Below, piece by piece: positions 1 to 8,471 of a stretch of 64,000 bases of DNA. A model generated the notes under the pieces. The model did no database searches and was not told the DNA's origin. It was given only the letters and a program-made list of their open reading frames with translations. The stretch's first letter is position 1; each line of letters begins with the position of its first letter. Source of the stretch: Scytonema sp. UIC 10036 (lineage in GTDB: Bacteria; Cyanobacteriota; Cyanobacteriia; Cyanobacteriales; Nostocaceae). The stretch is from the NCBI RefSeq assembly GCF_009725235.1, contig NZ_WJFC01000009.1:62001-126000 (forward strand), given 5' to 3'. Made by a program: the position numbers and the translations under genes.

Positions 1-1
1 A

Positions 2-985
2 AGCACTTTGCCAGAAGACGAGTACGAGTACCTTGTTTCTTTGAAACGTGCTGCTAGAACTCCTGAAGGCAGGGCACAAGTTAGCTATGACAATCTACCC
101 GTGTTTGGTCGCGAGGAAGAGGAACAAGAGGAAGAACAACTAGCAACTCCCGTTGTTGCTCAGAAAGTTGTTGAGGTTCAACCACAAGAAGAACCAGAGA
201 AAGAGAAAAAACCCAAACCTCGGAAAGTGATTGAGCCAACACTGACTAAGAGCAAACGCGAATCACAGACAGTGGTTGAGCCAACACCCACTAAGAGCAA
301 CCGTGAATCAGAGAAAGTCTTTGAGCCAGTATCTACTAAGACTAGACGAGTGAAGCGGCGCTCCTCAATATCGGACGAAGAGCAAGAGCAACTCACTTTA
401 CCAGTTATAGAGGAACCAATTGCTGAACAATTGGAATTGTTAGAACAACAATCATCCGAAATCAGAAACATTCCCAGTCAATTGGGAGACAATACGCATC
501 CACAAACAAACGTCATAGCGGAAATGTTTGGTGAGGAATTGCTAGATGAGTCAGACGATTTGGATGATTTAGACGATTTGGACGAAGAATACGATGACGA
601 TGAAGACGATGAAGATTTTGAAGAAAGACCACGACTAGTAGCAAGAACCAGTAAGAGTGATTCTGTTCGAGTTCTACCATTGTCAGCCGCAGCTTTGCCA
701 AAAACTTGCTATCTCGTAATAGATCGTTCCTCGGAATTAATTACCCGACCACTGAGGGATTTTGGAGATTTAGGACAAATTCCCAACTTGGAAACCCAGC
801 AAAGAACTCTACCCGTGTTTGATAACCACCGAGTAGCCAAACGGTTTTCTACCAAACGCGATCGCGTGATTAAAATCCCTGACAGTAAAATGTTACACAA
901 AGCTCGCTATCACCTGCATGCCAAAGGAATCACTCGACTGTTAATTGATGGTCAAGTTTATTCGTTGTCACCGACTACGGTTTAG
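2..985 (+). CDS. Hypothetical acidic low-complexity protein (5' end outside window)
   Basis: The reading frame is open to the left edge; the first possible start inside the window is a TTG at 8, so the true start is probably upstream. The visible part has a Glu/Gln/Lys/Pro-rich section with repeated 'EPT(L/P)TKSxRES' units at about residues 75-115, then an Asp/Glu run near residues 178-205. The C-terminal ~100 residues are more ordered, rich in basic and hydrophobic residues, and look like the only folded domain. There is no signal peptide or membrane segment in view. I do not recognise the family. The acidic section suggests a disordered linker. The downstream cutA is 276 bases away, so co-transcription is uncertain. 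Confidence 0.6.
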   Translation, partial: STLPEDEYEYLVSLKRAARTPEGRAQVSYDNLPVFGREEEEQEEEQLATPVVAQKVVEVQPQEEPEKEKKPKPRKVIEPTLTKSKRESQTVVEPTPTKSNRESEKVFEPVSTKTRRVKRRSSISDEEQEQLTLPVIEEPIAEQLELLEQQSSEIRNIPSQLGDNTHPQTNVIAEMFGEELLDESDDLDDLDDLDEEYDDDEDDEDFEERPRLVARTSKSDSVRVLPLSAAALPKTCYLVIDRSSELITRPLRDFGDLGQIPNLETQQRTLPVFDNHRVAKRFSTKRDRVIKIPDSKMLHKARYHLHAKGITRLLIDGQVYSLSPTTV

Positions 986-1000
986 TTAGGAGTTAGTGGT

Positions 1001-1223
1001 TAGTTGTTAGTAGGGGCGCTCTTGCCGCCGCGCCCGTACAGAGTTAGTAAAAATCCGAAAATACGTAGGTTGGGTTGAGGAACGAAACCCAACATCTACA
1101 AGTATTTGTTGAGTTTCTCCAAGGGTTTTCCCAACCCACAAAAATTCTTATCCAAGTATTATTGGGTTAGTCGTTAGTTGTTAGTAGGGGCGCTCTTGCC
1201 GCCGCGCCTGTACAGAGTTAGTA
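1001..1223. repeat. Direct repeat pair with GC-rich core between hypothetical gene and cutA
   Basis: Two near-identical ~48-base copies lie at 1001-1048 and 1175-1223. Each begins with TAGTTGTTAGTAGGGGCGCT and continues into a CCGCCGCGCC-type core. They flank a copy of the genome-wide GTTGGGTT/AACCCAAC inverted-repeat element (1065-1094). This is a typical repeat-packed cyanobacterial spacer; I see no gene here. Confidence 0.75.
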
Positions 1224-1261
1224 GAACAATTAGCCATTAGCAATTAGCAATTTTATAATTT

Positions 1262-1585
1262 ATGAATGAATTAGTTAAGTACGGTGTAGTGTTGGTAACA
1301 GCTTCTTCAGTAGAAGAGGCAGAAACAATAGCAAATGCTCTTGTGGAGGCTAAGCTAGCTGCTTGTGTGAGTATCATGCCAATCCACTCTATTTACACTT
1401 GGCAAGGACAAAAACACAAAGAGCAAGAATGGCAGTTATTGATTAAAACTGACTTAGGACTATTTTCTACATTGGAAAAAAAAGTTCGCGAACTGCACTC
1501 CTACCAAGTTCCAGAAATTATTGCGCTACCTGTAGTTGCTGGTTCTCAACCTTACCTTCAATGGATTTCCGAGCAAGTAGGTTGA
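1262..1585 (+). CDS. cutA: CutA1 divalent-cation tolerance protein
   Basis: The product is 107 residues, the usual CutA length. Recognisable family features are 'VLVTASSVEEAETIANALV' near the N-terminus, 'LAACVSI' around residue 33, 'IYTWQG' around residue 45, and 'LHSYQVPEIIALPV' around residue 80. CutA proteins are small trimeric ferredoxin-fold proteins linked to copper and other divalent metal tolerance, although their exact role in cyanobacteria is unsettled. The ATG start fits the family. It stands alone: the next gene is on the opposite strand, and the spacer to it holds only degenerate repeats of the 'CCGCAGAGACGCAGAG' type. Confidence 0.9.
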   Translation: MNELVKYGVVLVTASSVEEAETIANALVEAKLAACVSIMPIHSIYTWQGQKHKEQEWQLLIKTDLGLFSTLEKKVRELHSYQVPEIIALPVVAGSQPYLQWISEQVG

Positions 1586-1845
1586 TAGCTGCTGTACTTT
1601 TAATTACTTCTGTCCCGTCTGAACGTTATCTAATTTAGATGAACCGCAAAGGCGCAAAGAACACGAAGAAAGAAAAGAATAAAATCTGTGGATCGCAATA
1701 TTTCGATTAACAAACCGCAGAGACGCAGAGAACGCAGAGGAGAATGGGAGAAGAAGAAAGGTAATCTTATAGCAAAGAAAACAGGTGGGCATTGCCCACC
1801 CTACAAATAAATATTGTGGTATCGGCAGGATGCCTGTACTACTCA

Positions 1846-2703
1846 TTACTCATCATGAGCAAAACGACGGAAGAGGTAATCAAGAGCGTAGTTGCGAAGT
1901 TGGTAATATTTCGGATCTTCCATGATACGGGCGCGATCGCGTGGACGGGGGAAAGGAATATTTAAGATTTCACCAATATTTGCTGCAGGTCCGTTCGTCA
2001 TCATAATTAAGCGATCTGCAAGGAACAGCGCTTCATCAATATCGTGAGTAATCATCAATACCGTGCATCGCCGTTCGTTCCAAATTTTCAGCAATTCTTC
2101 TTGTAATTCTTCTTTGGTAATAGCATCTAAAGCTCCAAATGGCTCATCTAATATCAGGACTTGAGGACGAATTGCCAAAGCTCTTGCGATCGCAACCCGT
2201 TGTTTCATCCCTCCAGAGATTTGTGTAGGTTTTTTGTCAGCTGCTTCTGTCAGTCCTACCAAAGCTAGATGTTCTCGTGCGATGGCTGACTTCTGTGCTT
2301 TTGACTTGTTTGGAAAAACAGCATTAAGAGCCAGGTAAATATTTTCAAACGCAGTGAGCCAAGGTAACAAAGCATAGTTCTGGAAAACCATCATTCTATC
2401 TGGTCCTGGCTGAGTGATGGGTTTGGAGTTGAGCAACACCGAACCAGCACTGGGTTTGGTAAAACCTGCAACCATATTCAGTAAAGTTGATTTACCACAA
2501 CCGGAGTGACCTATCACGCAGATAAACTCGCCCTGATTTACAGTGAGATTGACATCTTCTAGAACTACGAAGGGACCTTTTGGTGTGGGATAGACTTTAG
2601 AAACATTTTCCATCACCAAGAAAGGTTCGGGACGGGTGGGAATAGCTAGAGGCTGGGTGGATGTTTTGGTCATTGAGCGAGCAGTAAACGTGCGATTGTT
2701 CAT
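1846..2703 (-). CDS. nrtD: Nitrate/nitrite ABC transporter ATP-binding protein NrtD
   Basis: This 285-residue ABC ATPase has Walker A GHSGCGKS (~residue 67), Q-loop region 'MVFQNYALLPWL', signature 'ISGGMKQRVAIARAL', Walker B 'VLILDEPFGALD' and the switch His in 'MITHDIDEAL'. The C-terminal stretch with 'MTNGPAANIGEIL', 'PFPRPRDRARIM' and an ending in 'RFAHDE' is typical of NrtD rather than of CmpD-type fusions or TauB/SsuB. NrtD normally works with NrtA, NrtB and NrtC at the inner membrane to import nitrate. Here the upstream side holds a glycosyltransferase on the other strand, so this copy is separated from any nrtABC. Either it is the distal gene of a broken operon or it serves a transporter encoded elsewhere. 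Confidence 0.85.
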   Translation of the reverse strand: MNNRTFTARSMTKTSTQPLAIPTRPEPFLVMENVSKVYPTPKGPFVVLEDVNLTVNQGEFICVIGHSGCGKSTLLNMVAGFTKPSAGSVLLNSKPITQPGPDRMMVFQNYALLPWLTAFENIYLALNAVFPNKSKAQKSAIAREHLALVGLTEAADKKPTQISGGMKQRVAIARALAIRPQVLILDEPFGALDAITKEELQEELLKIWNERRCTVLMITHDIDEALFLADRLIMMTNGPAANIGEILNIPFPRPRDRARIMEDPKYYQLRNYALDYLFRRFAHDE

Positions 2704-2766
2704 AGGATTTTGGATTTTAGATTTTGGATTTTAGATTTTGGATTTTGGATTTTGGATTTTGGATTG
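2704..2766. repeat. Heptanucleotide tandem repeat (ATTTTGG/ATTTTAG)
   Basis: About eight consecutive units of GATTTTGGATTTTAG type directly precede the nrtD start codon (the gene reads away to the left). Short tandem heptamers of this kind are typical of heterocystous cyanobacteria. A short copy of the same repeat recurs at about 18402-18422 in the trpB-trpD spacer. Confidence 0.8.
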
Positions 2767-2805
2767 GTCACTGTTTACTGCTCACTGTTCACCGGTCACT
2801 GTTAA

Positions 2806-4089
2806 ATGAGAATTCTGATTTACTCCTACAACTATCATCCAGAACCAATTGGCATTGCTCCTTTGATGACTGAACTAGCAGAAGGACTAGTCAAGCAAGG
2901 GCATCAAGTGCGAGTGGTAACCGGAATGCCAAACTACCCGCAGCGCGAAGTATACGAGGAGTATAAAGGCAAGTGGTTTGTCACAGAATCCAAAAATGGC
3001 GTTACCATTCAGAGGAGCTTTTTGCGAATCAAATCTAAACCCAACCTCATAGACAGACTGTTATTGGAGTTGAGTTTTGTATTTACAAGCTTGCCGCAAG
3101 CCATTAACGGTTGGCGACCAGACGTTATTCTTTTAACAGTACCACCATTATTAATATCACTTCCTGCTATTTTGCTGGGTTGGATATACAACTGCCCAGT
3201 GATATTAAACGTGCAAGATATTTTACCAGAAGCGGCTATACGCGTTGGATTGATCCAAAACAAATTGATGATTCGTGCCTTAGAAGCCCTGGAAAAATTT
3301 GCTTACCACCACAGCCATAGTATTAGTGTTATTGCAGATGGGTTTAGGGAAAATTTAATCAACAAAGGAGTTCCATCACGAAAAATTTCTTGCATTCCCA
3401 ATTGGGTAAATGTTAATTTTATCCGTCCCTTGCCGAAGCAAAGAAATGTCTTTCGAGCAGCTTATCAGTTAGAGGACAAGTTTGTTGTGCTGTACTCGGG
3501 TAACATCGCTCTCACTCAAGGTTTAGAGACAGTTATAGAGGCAGCTGTTTCCTTACGGCACATTCCTGAAATTGTCTTTGTTATTGCGGGTGAGTCAAAA
3601 GCATTACAAAGGTTGAAAAAATACTGCCAAAGTTGTGGGGCAGATAATGTTTTACTTATACCACTTGTGGCAAGAGAAAAACTTCCCGAAATGCTAGCTA
3701 CAGCAGATTTAGGGTTGGTTGTGCAAAAACGCAATGTCATTTCCTTTAATATGCCTTCCAAAATTCCATTGCTACTTGCTTCTGGTCGTCCCATTGTGGC
3801 ATCTGTTCCCGCATCTGGAACGGCAGCGCGTGCTGTTAGAAAAAGTGGTGGTGGTATAGTTGTTGCTCCTGAATCACCACAGGCTATGGCATCTACAGTG
3901 TTAGAACTCTATAAACATCCAGAAAAAGTCGCAAAACTTGGCAAGCAGGGAAGGCAGTTTGCTGTTGAACACTATTCTTTTGAGCAAGCACTAGCTACTT
4001 ATGAAGAACTATTTGCTGAAGTTGTTAGCAGTTCAACATCTACATCACCTTCTTTGGGCATCTTATCAAAACTAACTTCTAGTAATTAG
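2806..4089 (+). CDS. Family 4 glycosyltransferase (WcaI-like), scytonemin-locus associated
   Basis: The product is 427 residues, a GT-B-fold glycosyltransferase. The N-terminal donor/acceptor domain begins 'MRILIYSYNYHPEPIGIAP' and has 'VTGMPNYP', both typical of the WcaI-like group. The C-terminal GT1 domain has 'VVLYSGNIALTQGLETVI' at about residue 227 and 'NMPSKIPLLLASGRPIVAS' near residue 320, the region that binds the nucleotide sugar. There is no signal peptide; a hydrophobic stretch near residues 105-130 could contact the membrane. In N. punctiforme a glycosyltransferase sits just before tyrA in the scytonemin cluster, and this gene holds the same position, so a role in modifying the pigment or its sheath is plausible but unproven. 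The 3' end ('SSN' then TAG) runs into the tandem-repeat spacer. Confidence 0.85.
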   Translation: MRILIYSYNYHPEPIGIAPLMTELAEGLVKQGHQVRVVTGMPNYPQREVYEEYKGKWFVTESKNGVTIQRSFLRIKSKPNLIDRLLLELSFVFTSLPQAINGWRPDVILLTVPPLLISLPAILLGWIYNCPVILNVQDILPEAAIRVGLIQNKLMIRALEALEKFAYHHSHSISVIADGFRENLINKGVPSRKISCIPNWVNVNFIRPLPKQRNVFRAAYQLEDKFVVLYSGNIALTQGLETVIEAAVSLRHIPEIVFVIAGESKALQRLKKYCQSCGADNVLLIPLVAREKLPEMLATADLGLVVQKRNVISFNMPSKIPLLLASGRPIVASVPASGTAARAVRKSGGGIVVAPESPQAMASTVLELYKHPEKVAKLGKQGRQFAVEHYSFEQALATYEELFAEVVSSSTSTSPSLGILSKLTSSN

Positions 4090-4285
4090 TTAATGGTTAG
4101 TGATTAGTGGTTAGTGGTTAGTGGTTAGTGGTTATGGTTAGTGGTTAGTGTTTAGAAAACCAACAACTAACAACTAACAACCAACAACTAACAACCAACA
4201 ACTAACAACCAACAACCAACAACTATCAACCAACAACTAACAACTAACAACCAACAACTAACAACTATCAACCAACAACTAACCT
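4085..4285. repeat. Self-complementary tandem-repeat spacer (TTAGTGG)n / (CAACTAAC)n
   Basis: The spacer starts with TTAGTGG heptamers (to about 4155) and switches to runs of CAACTAACAACCAAC-type units. The two halves are largely complementary, so the RNA could fold into a long imperfect hairpin between the glycosyltransferase and tyrA. No coding potential is seen. Confidence 0.85.
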
Positions 4286-4297
4286 CTCTTACAAATT

Positions 4298-5305
4298 ATG
4301 ATTCCAGAAAAGCTCAAACAAACAAACCAAAACCCAAGCGATCTCTCGCGAGATTGCCTATCAAGTTTAGAAATATCAAAAATACCCGACCTTGAAGAAC
4401 AACTTGCACCTGCAATCTCCTTACTTGCCGAAGCTGGTGTTCCTGAATCACTTTGGGCAAATATAGTGCAAAGCTGTTTTGCTAAGCGATCGCAAGATGT
4501 TTTCACTTCCTCTACTCACAATGTCGCACCTCAAAAGATTACCATAATTGGAGGACGTGGCAGGATGGGGAGATTTTTTACGAATCAGCTTGCGAGCGCA
4601 GATCGCACAGTTAGCGTTTTGGAAAGCGAAGATTGGGATCGAGCGGATGAACTGCTTGGTTCAGCAGATCTCGTTATGGTTAGCGTTCCTATAGAATGGA
4701 CAACAGAAGTGATAAAACGAGCTGCTCAATATCTTGCACCAACCACCGCCTTGTGTGATATCACAAGTCTGAAGGTCGAGCCTGTCCAAGCGATGTTAGA
4801 CCATCATAGCGGTCCTGTGATGGGATTGCACCCCATGTTTGGTCCCAATGTCAAGTCTTTTGTAGGGGAAAAAGTAGTCGCGTGTCCCGGTCGAAATGAA
4901 GAATCATTTCAATGGTTATTAGAACTCATTGAAGATCGAGGAGGTGAAGTTATTGTTTCTACGCCTGAAGAACACGATCGCATGATGGTGATTATTCAAG
5001 CAACCCGTCACTTTTCTAGATTTAGCGTTGGAGTTTTCTTAGCACAAGAGAAAGTAGACATAGAACGCAGCTTGTTAATGTCTAGCCCTAGCTACCGCCA
5101 AGAGATTGAAATCATTAAAAGATTGTTTGCACAAAACCCAAACTTATGCGTGGACATCATGTTGGCAACTCCAGAGAGATGTCAAGCAATAGCTCGGTTA
5201 GCGGATACCTATGACCGCGTGGCAATGCTAGTAGCGCGGAAAGATCGAGAGGGATTAATCAAAGAATTTGAAACCTGCCAAAACTTTATTTTGAAGATGG
5301 CTTAA
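4298..5305 (+). CDS. tyrA: Prephenate dehydrogenase TyrA (T-protein-like)
   Basis: The 335-residue product has a Rossmann NAD(P) motif, GGRGRMG, at residues 85-91, 'SVPIEWTTEVI', 'GLHPMFGP', and the catalytic-His region 'QATRHFSRF'. These match the dehydrogenase half of the E. coli-type chorismate mutase/prephenate dehydrogenase more closely than the usual cyanobacterial arogenate dehydrogenase. The first ~80 residues sit where the chorismate mutase domain would be but are short and divergent, so mutase activity is doubtful. It would make 4-hydroxyphenylpyruvate, a scytonemin precursor. tyrA follows the glycosyltransferase gene in the N. punctiforme scytonemin cluster, as here. Confidence 0.9.
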   Translation: MIPEKLKQTNQNPSDLSRDCLSSLEISKIPDLEEQLAPAISLLAEAGVPESLWANIVQSCFAKRSQDVFTSSTHNVAPQKITIIGGRGRMGRFFTNQLASADRTVSVLESEDWDRADELLGSADLVMVSVPIEWTTEVIKRAAQYLAPTTALCDITSLKVEPVQAMLDHHSGPVMGLHPMFGPNVKSFVGEKVVACPGRNEESFQWLLELIEDRGGEVIVSTPEEHDRMMVIIQATRHFSRFSVGVFLAQEKVDIERSLLMSSPSYRQEIEIIKRLFAQNPNLCVDIMLATPERCQAIARLADTYDRVAMLVARKDREGLIKEFETCQNFILKMA

Positions 5306-5568
5306 ATATCGGAAATTTTGATGTCATTGTTACCATAGGTACAGCAGTAGGTATGAATACCACGGAGTTACGGCATCAATTAAGCTCTTATGCTGCATTT
5401 GATACAGTTCTAGCGGAATCTACATTTGCTCGTCTCAATGGCACTACACGTATTCCATTATACATCATCTACAATACAGTCAGGGTTGACGGTTCCCACT
5501 CAGTAGAGGTGTTCCATCAAATTCTAAATCGTGCTGCGCTTATTGAAATATCGGAAAAAATATGGTAA
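5306..5568 (+). pseudogene. dsbA: C-terminal relic of DsbA/FrnE-family oxidoreductase
   Basis: The open frame from ATG 5353 encodes only 71 residues, but the same frame reads sensibly back to about 5308 ('NFDVIVTIGTAVGM'), right after the tyrA stop. 'NGTTRIPLYIIYN' resembles the cis-Pro loop of FrnE-like DsbA proteins, and 'VEVFHQILNRA' the final helix. The catalytic CXXC and the first half of the fold are missing. In N. punctiforme a full dsbA lies at this position between tyrA and aroB, so this is best read as the surviving tail of that gene. It overlaps the next start (5562) by a few bases. A short functional peptide is possible but less likely. Confidence 0.65.
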
Positions 5569-6794
5569 CGGAAATCAGGCAGAAAACGGCAGTAGATAAT
5601 TTACCAGCAATCCACCAAAGTGTGACTGTGACTTTCCACTACGCAGTACATTTTACTACTGGATTGTTTGATACCAAAAACCCTTTGTTAGCGCAAGCGA
5701 TCGCAGCCGATGGAGAACCGGGACCGAAAAAAGTATTGGCAGTCGTGGACTCAGGGTTTTTGTACTCCCGACGCATGCTACCCAAACAATTAGCACTATA
5801 TTGCGATCGCTATGCTGACACACTCACACTTGTTGCAGATCCAATTGTCATTCCAGGTGGAGAAGAAGCAAAAAACCATCCCAAGTTGCTAGAACAAATT
5901 CATGCTGCAATTGATGCAGTCGGGCTTTGTCGCCACTCCTACTTATTAGGGATTGGTGGTGGCGCTGCATTAGACTTAATTGGATATGCAGCTGCAACAG
6001 CACATCGAGGAGTTCGTCTGATTCGCGTTCCCACAACCGTACTCGCGCAAAATGATTCTGGAGTAGGGGTAAAGAATGGAATCAATGCCTTTGGGAAAAA
6101 GAATTTTCTTGGAACTTTCGCACCACCCTATGCAGTTTTAAATGATGTTTCTTTTTTGACTACTCTAGACGATCGCGATTGGCGTTCTGGCATTGCAGAA
6201 GCAGTTAAAGTGGCGCTTATCAAAGATGCTCAGTTCTTTGACTACATCCGCATGCAAGCCACCGCACTTGCTTGTCGCGACATGAAAGCCATGCAACAAG
6301 TCATCTATAAATGTGCTCAATTACACATGAACCATATTGCTCAAGGCGGAGACCCCTTTGAAATGGGTTCATCCCGTCCGTTAGATTTTGGTCATTGGGC
6401 AGCACACAAGCTAGAGCAGTTAACAGACTACAGGTTACGCCATGGAGAAGCAGTTGCGATCGGTATTGCTCTAGATAGCACTTACTCCTACCTTTTGGGA
6501 TTGCTCTCTCGCTTAGAGTGGCAGCAGATACTCAATACACTGGTAGCGCTGGGCTTTAACCTATACATACCCGAACTTTCCAAAAACATGGTTCAACCAG
6601 AACACCCCCACAGTTTGTTCCAAGGACTCACTGAATTTCGAGAACATTTAGGTGGTGAACTGACAATTACACTTCTACAACACATCGGTAAAAGTATCGA
6701 GGTTCACGAAGTAGATTTATCCCTATACAGACAAGCAATTTGGTTGCTCAGTGAGTTTTATAACTCCACATTACCAAGCTCGGGCTGGGCTTAG
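5562..6794 (+). CDS. aroB: 3-dehydroquinate synthase-type enzyme of the scytonemin locus (AroB/EboD-like)
   Basis: The 410-residue product has the dehydroquinate synthase fold: NAD-binding 'GGEEAKN' and 'GIGGGAALDLIGYAA' regions (residues ~95-155), 'VPTTVLAQNDSGVGVKNG' in place of the usual AQVDSSVGGK, 'SGIAEAVKVALI', and a metal-ligand region 'DFGHWAAHKLE' with both His present. The altered substrate loop separates it from housekeeping AroB, and it may act on a related cyclitol-type substrate; this is the group called EboD in ebo clusters and aroB in the N. punctiforme scytonemin cluster. ATG 5562 overlaps the dsbA relic, consistent with translational coupling. It lies just before eboE. Confidence 0.85.
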   Translation: MVTEIRQKTAVDNLPAIHQSVTVTFHYAVHFTTGLFDTKNPLLAQAIAADGEPGPKKVLAVVDSGFLYSRRMLPKQLALYCDRYADTLTLVADPIVIPGGEEAKNHPKLLEQIHAAIDAVGLCRHSYLLGIGGGAALDLIGYAAATAHRGVRLIRVPTTVLAQNDSGVGVKNGINAFGKKNFLGTFAPPYAVLNDVSFLTTLDDRDWRSGIAEAVKVALIKDAQFFDYIRMQATALACRDMKAMQQVIYKCAQLHMNHIAQGGDPFEMGSSRPLDFGHWAAHKLEQLTDYRLRHGEAVAIGIALDSTYSYLLGLLSRLEWQQILNTLVALGFNLYIPELSKNMVQPEHPHSLFQGLTEFREHLGGELTITLLQHIGKSIEVHEVDLSLYRQAIWLLSEFYNSTLPSSGWA

Positions 6795-6821
6795 GGAGTA
6801 GGGGCTAGGGACTACCAACTA

Positions 6822-6970
6822 ACTCGTTCCCAGGCTCTGCCTGGTAATGCCTACACTGAGGCTCCGCCTCATATCTACATTACTAGAGGCAGAGCCTCTC
6901 ACAATACATTACCAGGCAGAGCCTGGTAACGAGTAGAACGAGTAGAACGAGTAGAACGAGTAAAACGAGT
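6822..6970. repeat. Palindromic MITE-like element between aroB/eboD and eboE
   Basis: The left arm (6822-6849) begins ACTCGTTCCCAGGCTCTGCC and pairs with the right arm at 6907-6934 at 27 of 28 positions. Two smaller hairpins (GAGGCTCCGCCTC and GAGGCAGAGCCTC) are nested inside. After it, AGAACGAGT repeats four to five times up to 6970. It can form a large cruciform in the operon spacer. Related CTCGTTCCCAGG palindromes occur at 11156 and 20910. Confidence 0.85.
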
Positions 6971-6999
6971 CAAACTCAGGTAGCATAAAGGGAAAAATT

Positions 7000-8298
7000 A
7001 TGAAAATTGGCACAAACAACAACTTTCATTTAACATACTGTACAAATATTCATCCCGGCGAAGAGTGGAACAAAGTCTTTGCCAACTTAAAGCAGTACAT
7101 ACCCTCTTTAAAAGCACAGCTAGTTAGTTCAAATCCCCGACTTCTTCAAGAAGTCGGGGATTTTGCAGCCCATCAAAATCCATTTGGTATTGGATTGCGA
7201 TTGGCAGATGTAGCAACTAAGGAATTGCTCCAAGGAAACAATTTAACAGAATTTCAATCGTGGCTAACCGAGCAAAACCTATATGTATTTACCTTAAATG
7301 GTTTTCCATTTGGTGGATTTCATTGGCAAGTTGTCAAAGACCAAGTTTATGCACCAGATTGGTCAAAACAGGAGCGACTTGATTATACCATAAGATTAGT
7401 ACACATACTCGCACAACTTTTACCTTCAGGTGTGGAAGGCAGCATTTCTACATTACCGCTTTCATACAAACCGTGGTTTAAAGGCAATCAACTTTTTCAA
7501 GCCTCTGTCACAAGTAGTGCGACTCTCCACATAGCAGAATTAGTGGCAGAAATGGTAAAAATTAAACACGAAACAGGAAAAAATATTCATTTGGATTTAG
7601 AACCAGAACCAGATGGGCTGATAGAAAATGCTGCTGAGGTGGTTGATTATTTCCAAACCTACTTATTACCTATTGGTGGCGATTATTTAGTCAAGCATTT
7701 AGGAATTTCTTTGGAAGCAGCAGAGCTTCATTTATTAAATCACGTGCGCGTTTGTTACGATACCTGTCATTTTGCCGTAGAGTATGAAGATCCAATGACA
7801 GTCTTTCAGAAATTCCAATCGGCAGGAATTCAAGTTGGCAAAATTCAAATTAGTGCTGCCCTACAGGTAAAAATTTCCATAGATATTGAACACCGCCGCC
7901 TCATCAAAGAAAAATTATTACCTTTTGCTGAATCTACATATTTACACCAAGTTATTGCAAGAGACAGCTATGGCAAACTGCATCGCTATCGAGATTTAGA
8001 ACAAGCTTTACCAGATTTAGAAAGCACGACAGCTTCTGAGTGGCGCATTCATTTTCACGTTCCCATTTTTATTAGAGATTATCAACTATTTCAGTCCACT
8101 CAAGATGATATAACAACAGTATTAGAGCTATTACAAGATAATCATGCTTGTGACCATCTTGAAATAGAAACATACACTTGGGAAGTTTTGCCAAAGGAAA
8201 TGAAGTTGGATTTACCATCATCACTTCAAAGGGAGTATGAATGGGTTTTGTCGAAGATGGTGGCAAATAGTAGAAATTTGTTGGCAGTTAACTGTTAA
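7000..8298 (+). CDS. eboE: EboE: TIM-barrel (xylose-isomerase-like) metabolite traffic protein
   Basis: The 432-residue product begins with 'HLTYCTNIHPGEEW', the hallmark of EboE, and contains 'YVFTLNGFPFGGFH', 'KQERLDYT', 'STLPLSYKPWF', 'IHLDLEPEPDG' and 'YDTCHFAVEYE', the metal/substrate-binding strands of a sugar-phosphate isomerase/epimerase-like barrel. The ebo genes have been shown to be needed for moving the scytonemin monomer to the periplasm in N. punctiforme; the chemistry of EboE is unknown. Here it is inserted in the scytonemin supply operon rather than in a separate satellite cluster. Residues ~44-55 are encoded by a perfect palindromic repeat that the family lacks as I remember it (separate entry). 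Confidence 0.88.
   Translation: MKIGTNNNFHLTYCTNIHPGEEWNKVFANLKQYIPSLKAQLVSSNPRLLQEVGDFAAHQNPFGIGLRLADVATKELLQGNNLTEFQSWLTEQNLYVFTLNGFPFGGFHWQVVKDQVYAPDWSKQERLDYTIRLVHILAQLLPSGVEGSISTLPLSYKPWFKGNQLFQASVTSSATLHIAELVAEMVKIKHETGKNIHLDLEPEPDGLIENAAEVVDYFQTYLLPIGGDYLVKHLGISLEAAELHLLNHVRVCYDTCHFAVEYEDPMTVFQKFQSAGIQVGKIQISAALQVKISIDIEHRRLIKEKLLPFAESTYLHQVIARDSYGKLHRYRDLEQALPDLESTTASEWRIHFHVPIFIRDYQLFQSTQDDITTVLELLQDNHACDHLEIETYTWEVLPKEMKLDLPSSLQREYEWVLSKMVANSRNLLAVNC
7131..7163. repeat. Palindromic repeat inserted in frame within eboE
   Basis: Two perfect 16-base arms (7131-7146 and 7148-7163) around a single central C contain the core ATCCCCGACTTCTT. The same palindrome family occurs at 8420-8452, outside the gene. 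Inside eboE it is read as about 11 residues, 'NPRLLQEVGDF', just before the conserved 'PFGIGLRL' strand, without disturbing the frame. Confidence 0.85.
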
Positions 8299-8419
8299 GT
8301 TCCCTCATCCCCAACCCTTCTCCCTTAGCATTATTTATAGATTTAAGTAAACGCTGGGGAAAATAATTGTTCCCACTGGCAAATTTTAACCCATAATTTC
8401 AATAGGCGATCGTACTGCT

Positions 8420-8452
8420 AGATCCCCGACTTCTTAAAGAAGTCGGGGATCT
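8420..8452. repeat. Palindromic repeat (CCCCGACTTCTT family), possible bidirectional terminator
   Basis: The perfect 16-base arms AGATCCCCGACTTCTT and complement lie around one base, between the end of eboE (8298) and the end of the convergent PEP-CTERM gene (8472). The same element is embedded in eboE. There is no T-run directly after it, so a terminator role is only possible. Confidence 0.8.
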
Positions 8453-8471
8453 AAAGGGATTTTGCTGGGAT

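Noticed and set aside
4085..4285. Regular repeats that could be taken for a CRISPR array
   Set aside because: Units are 7-8 bases without unique spacers and no cas genes are present; they are short tandem repeats as in the other operon spacers.
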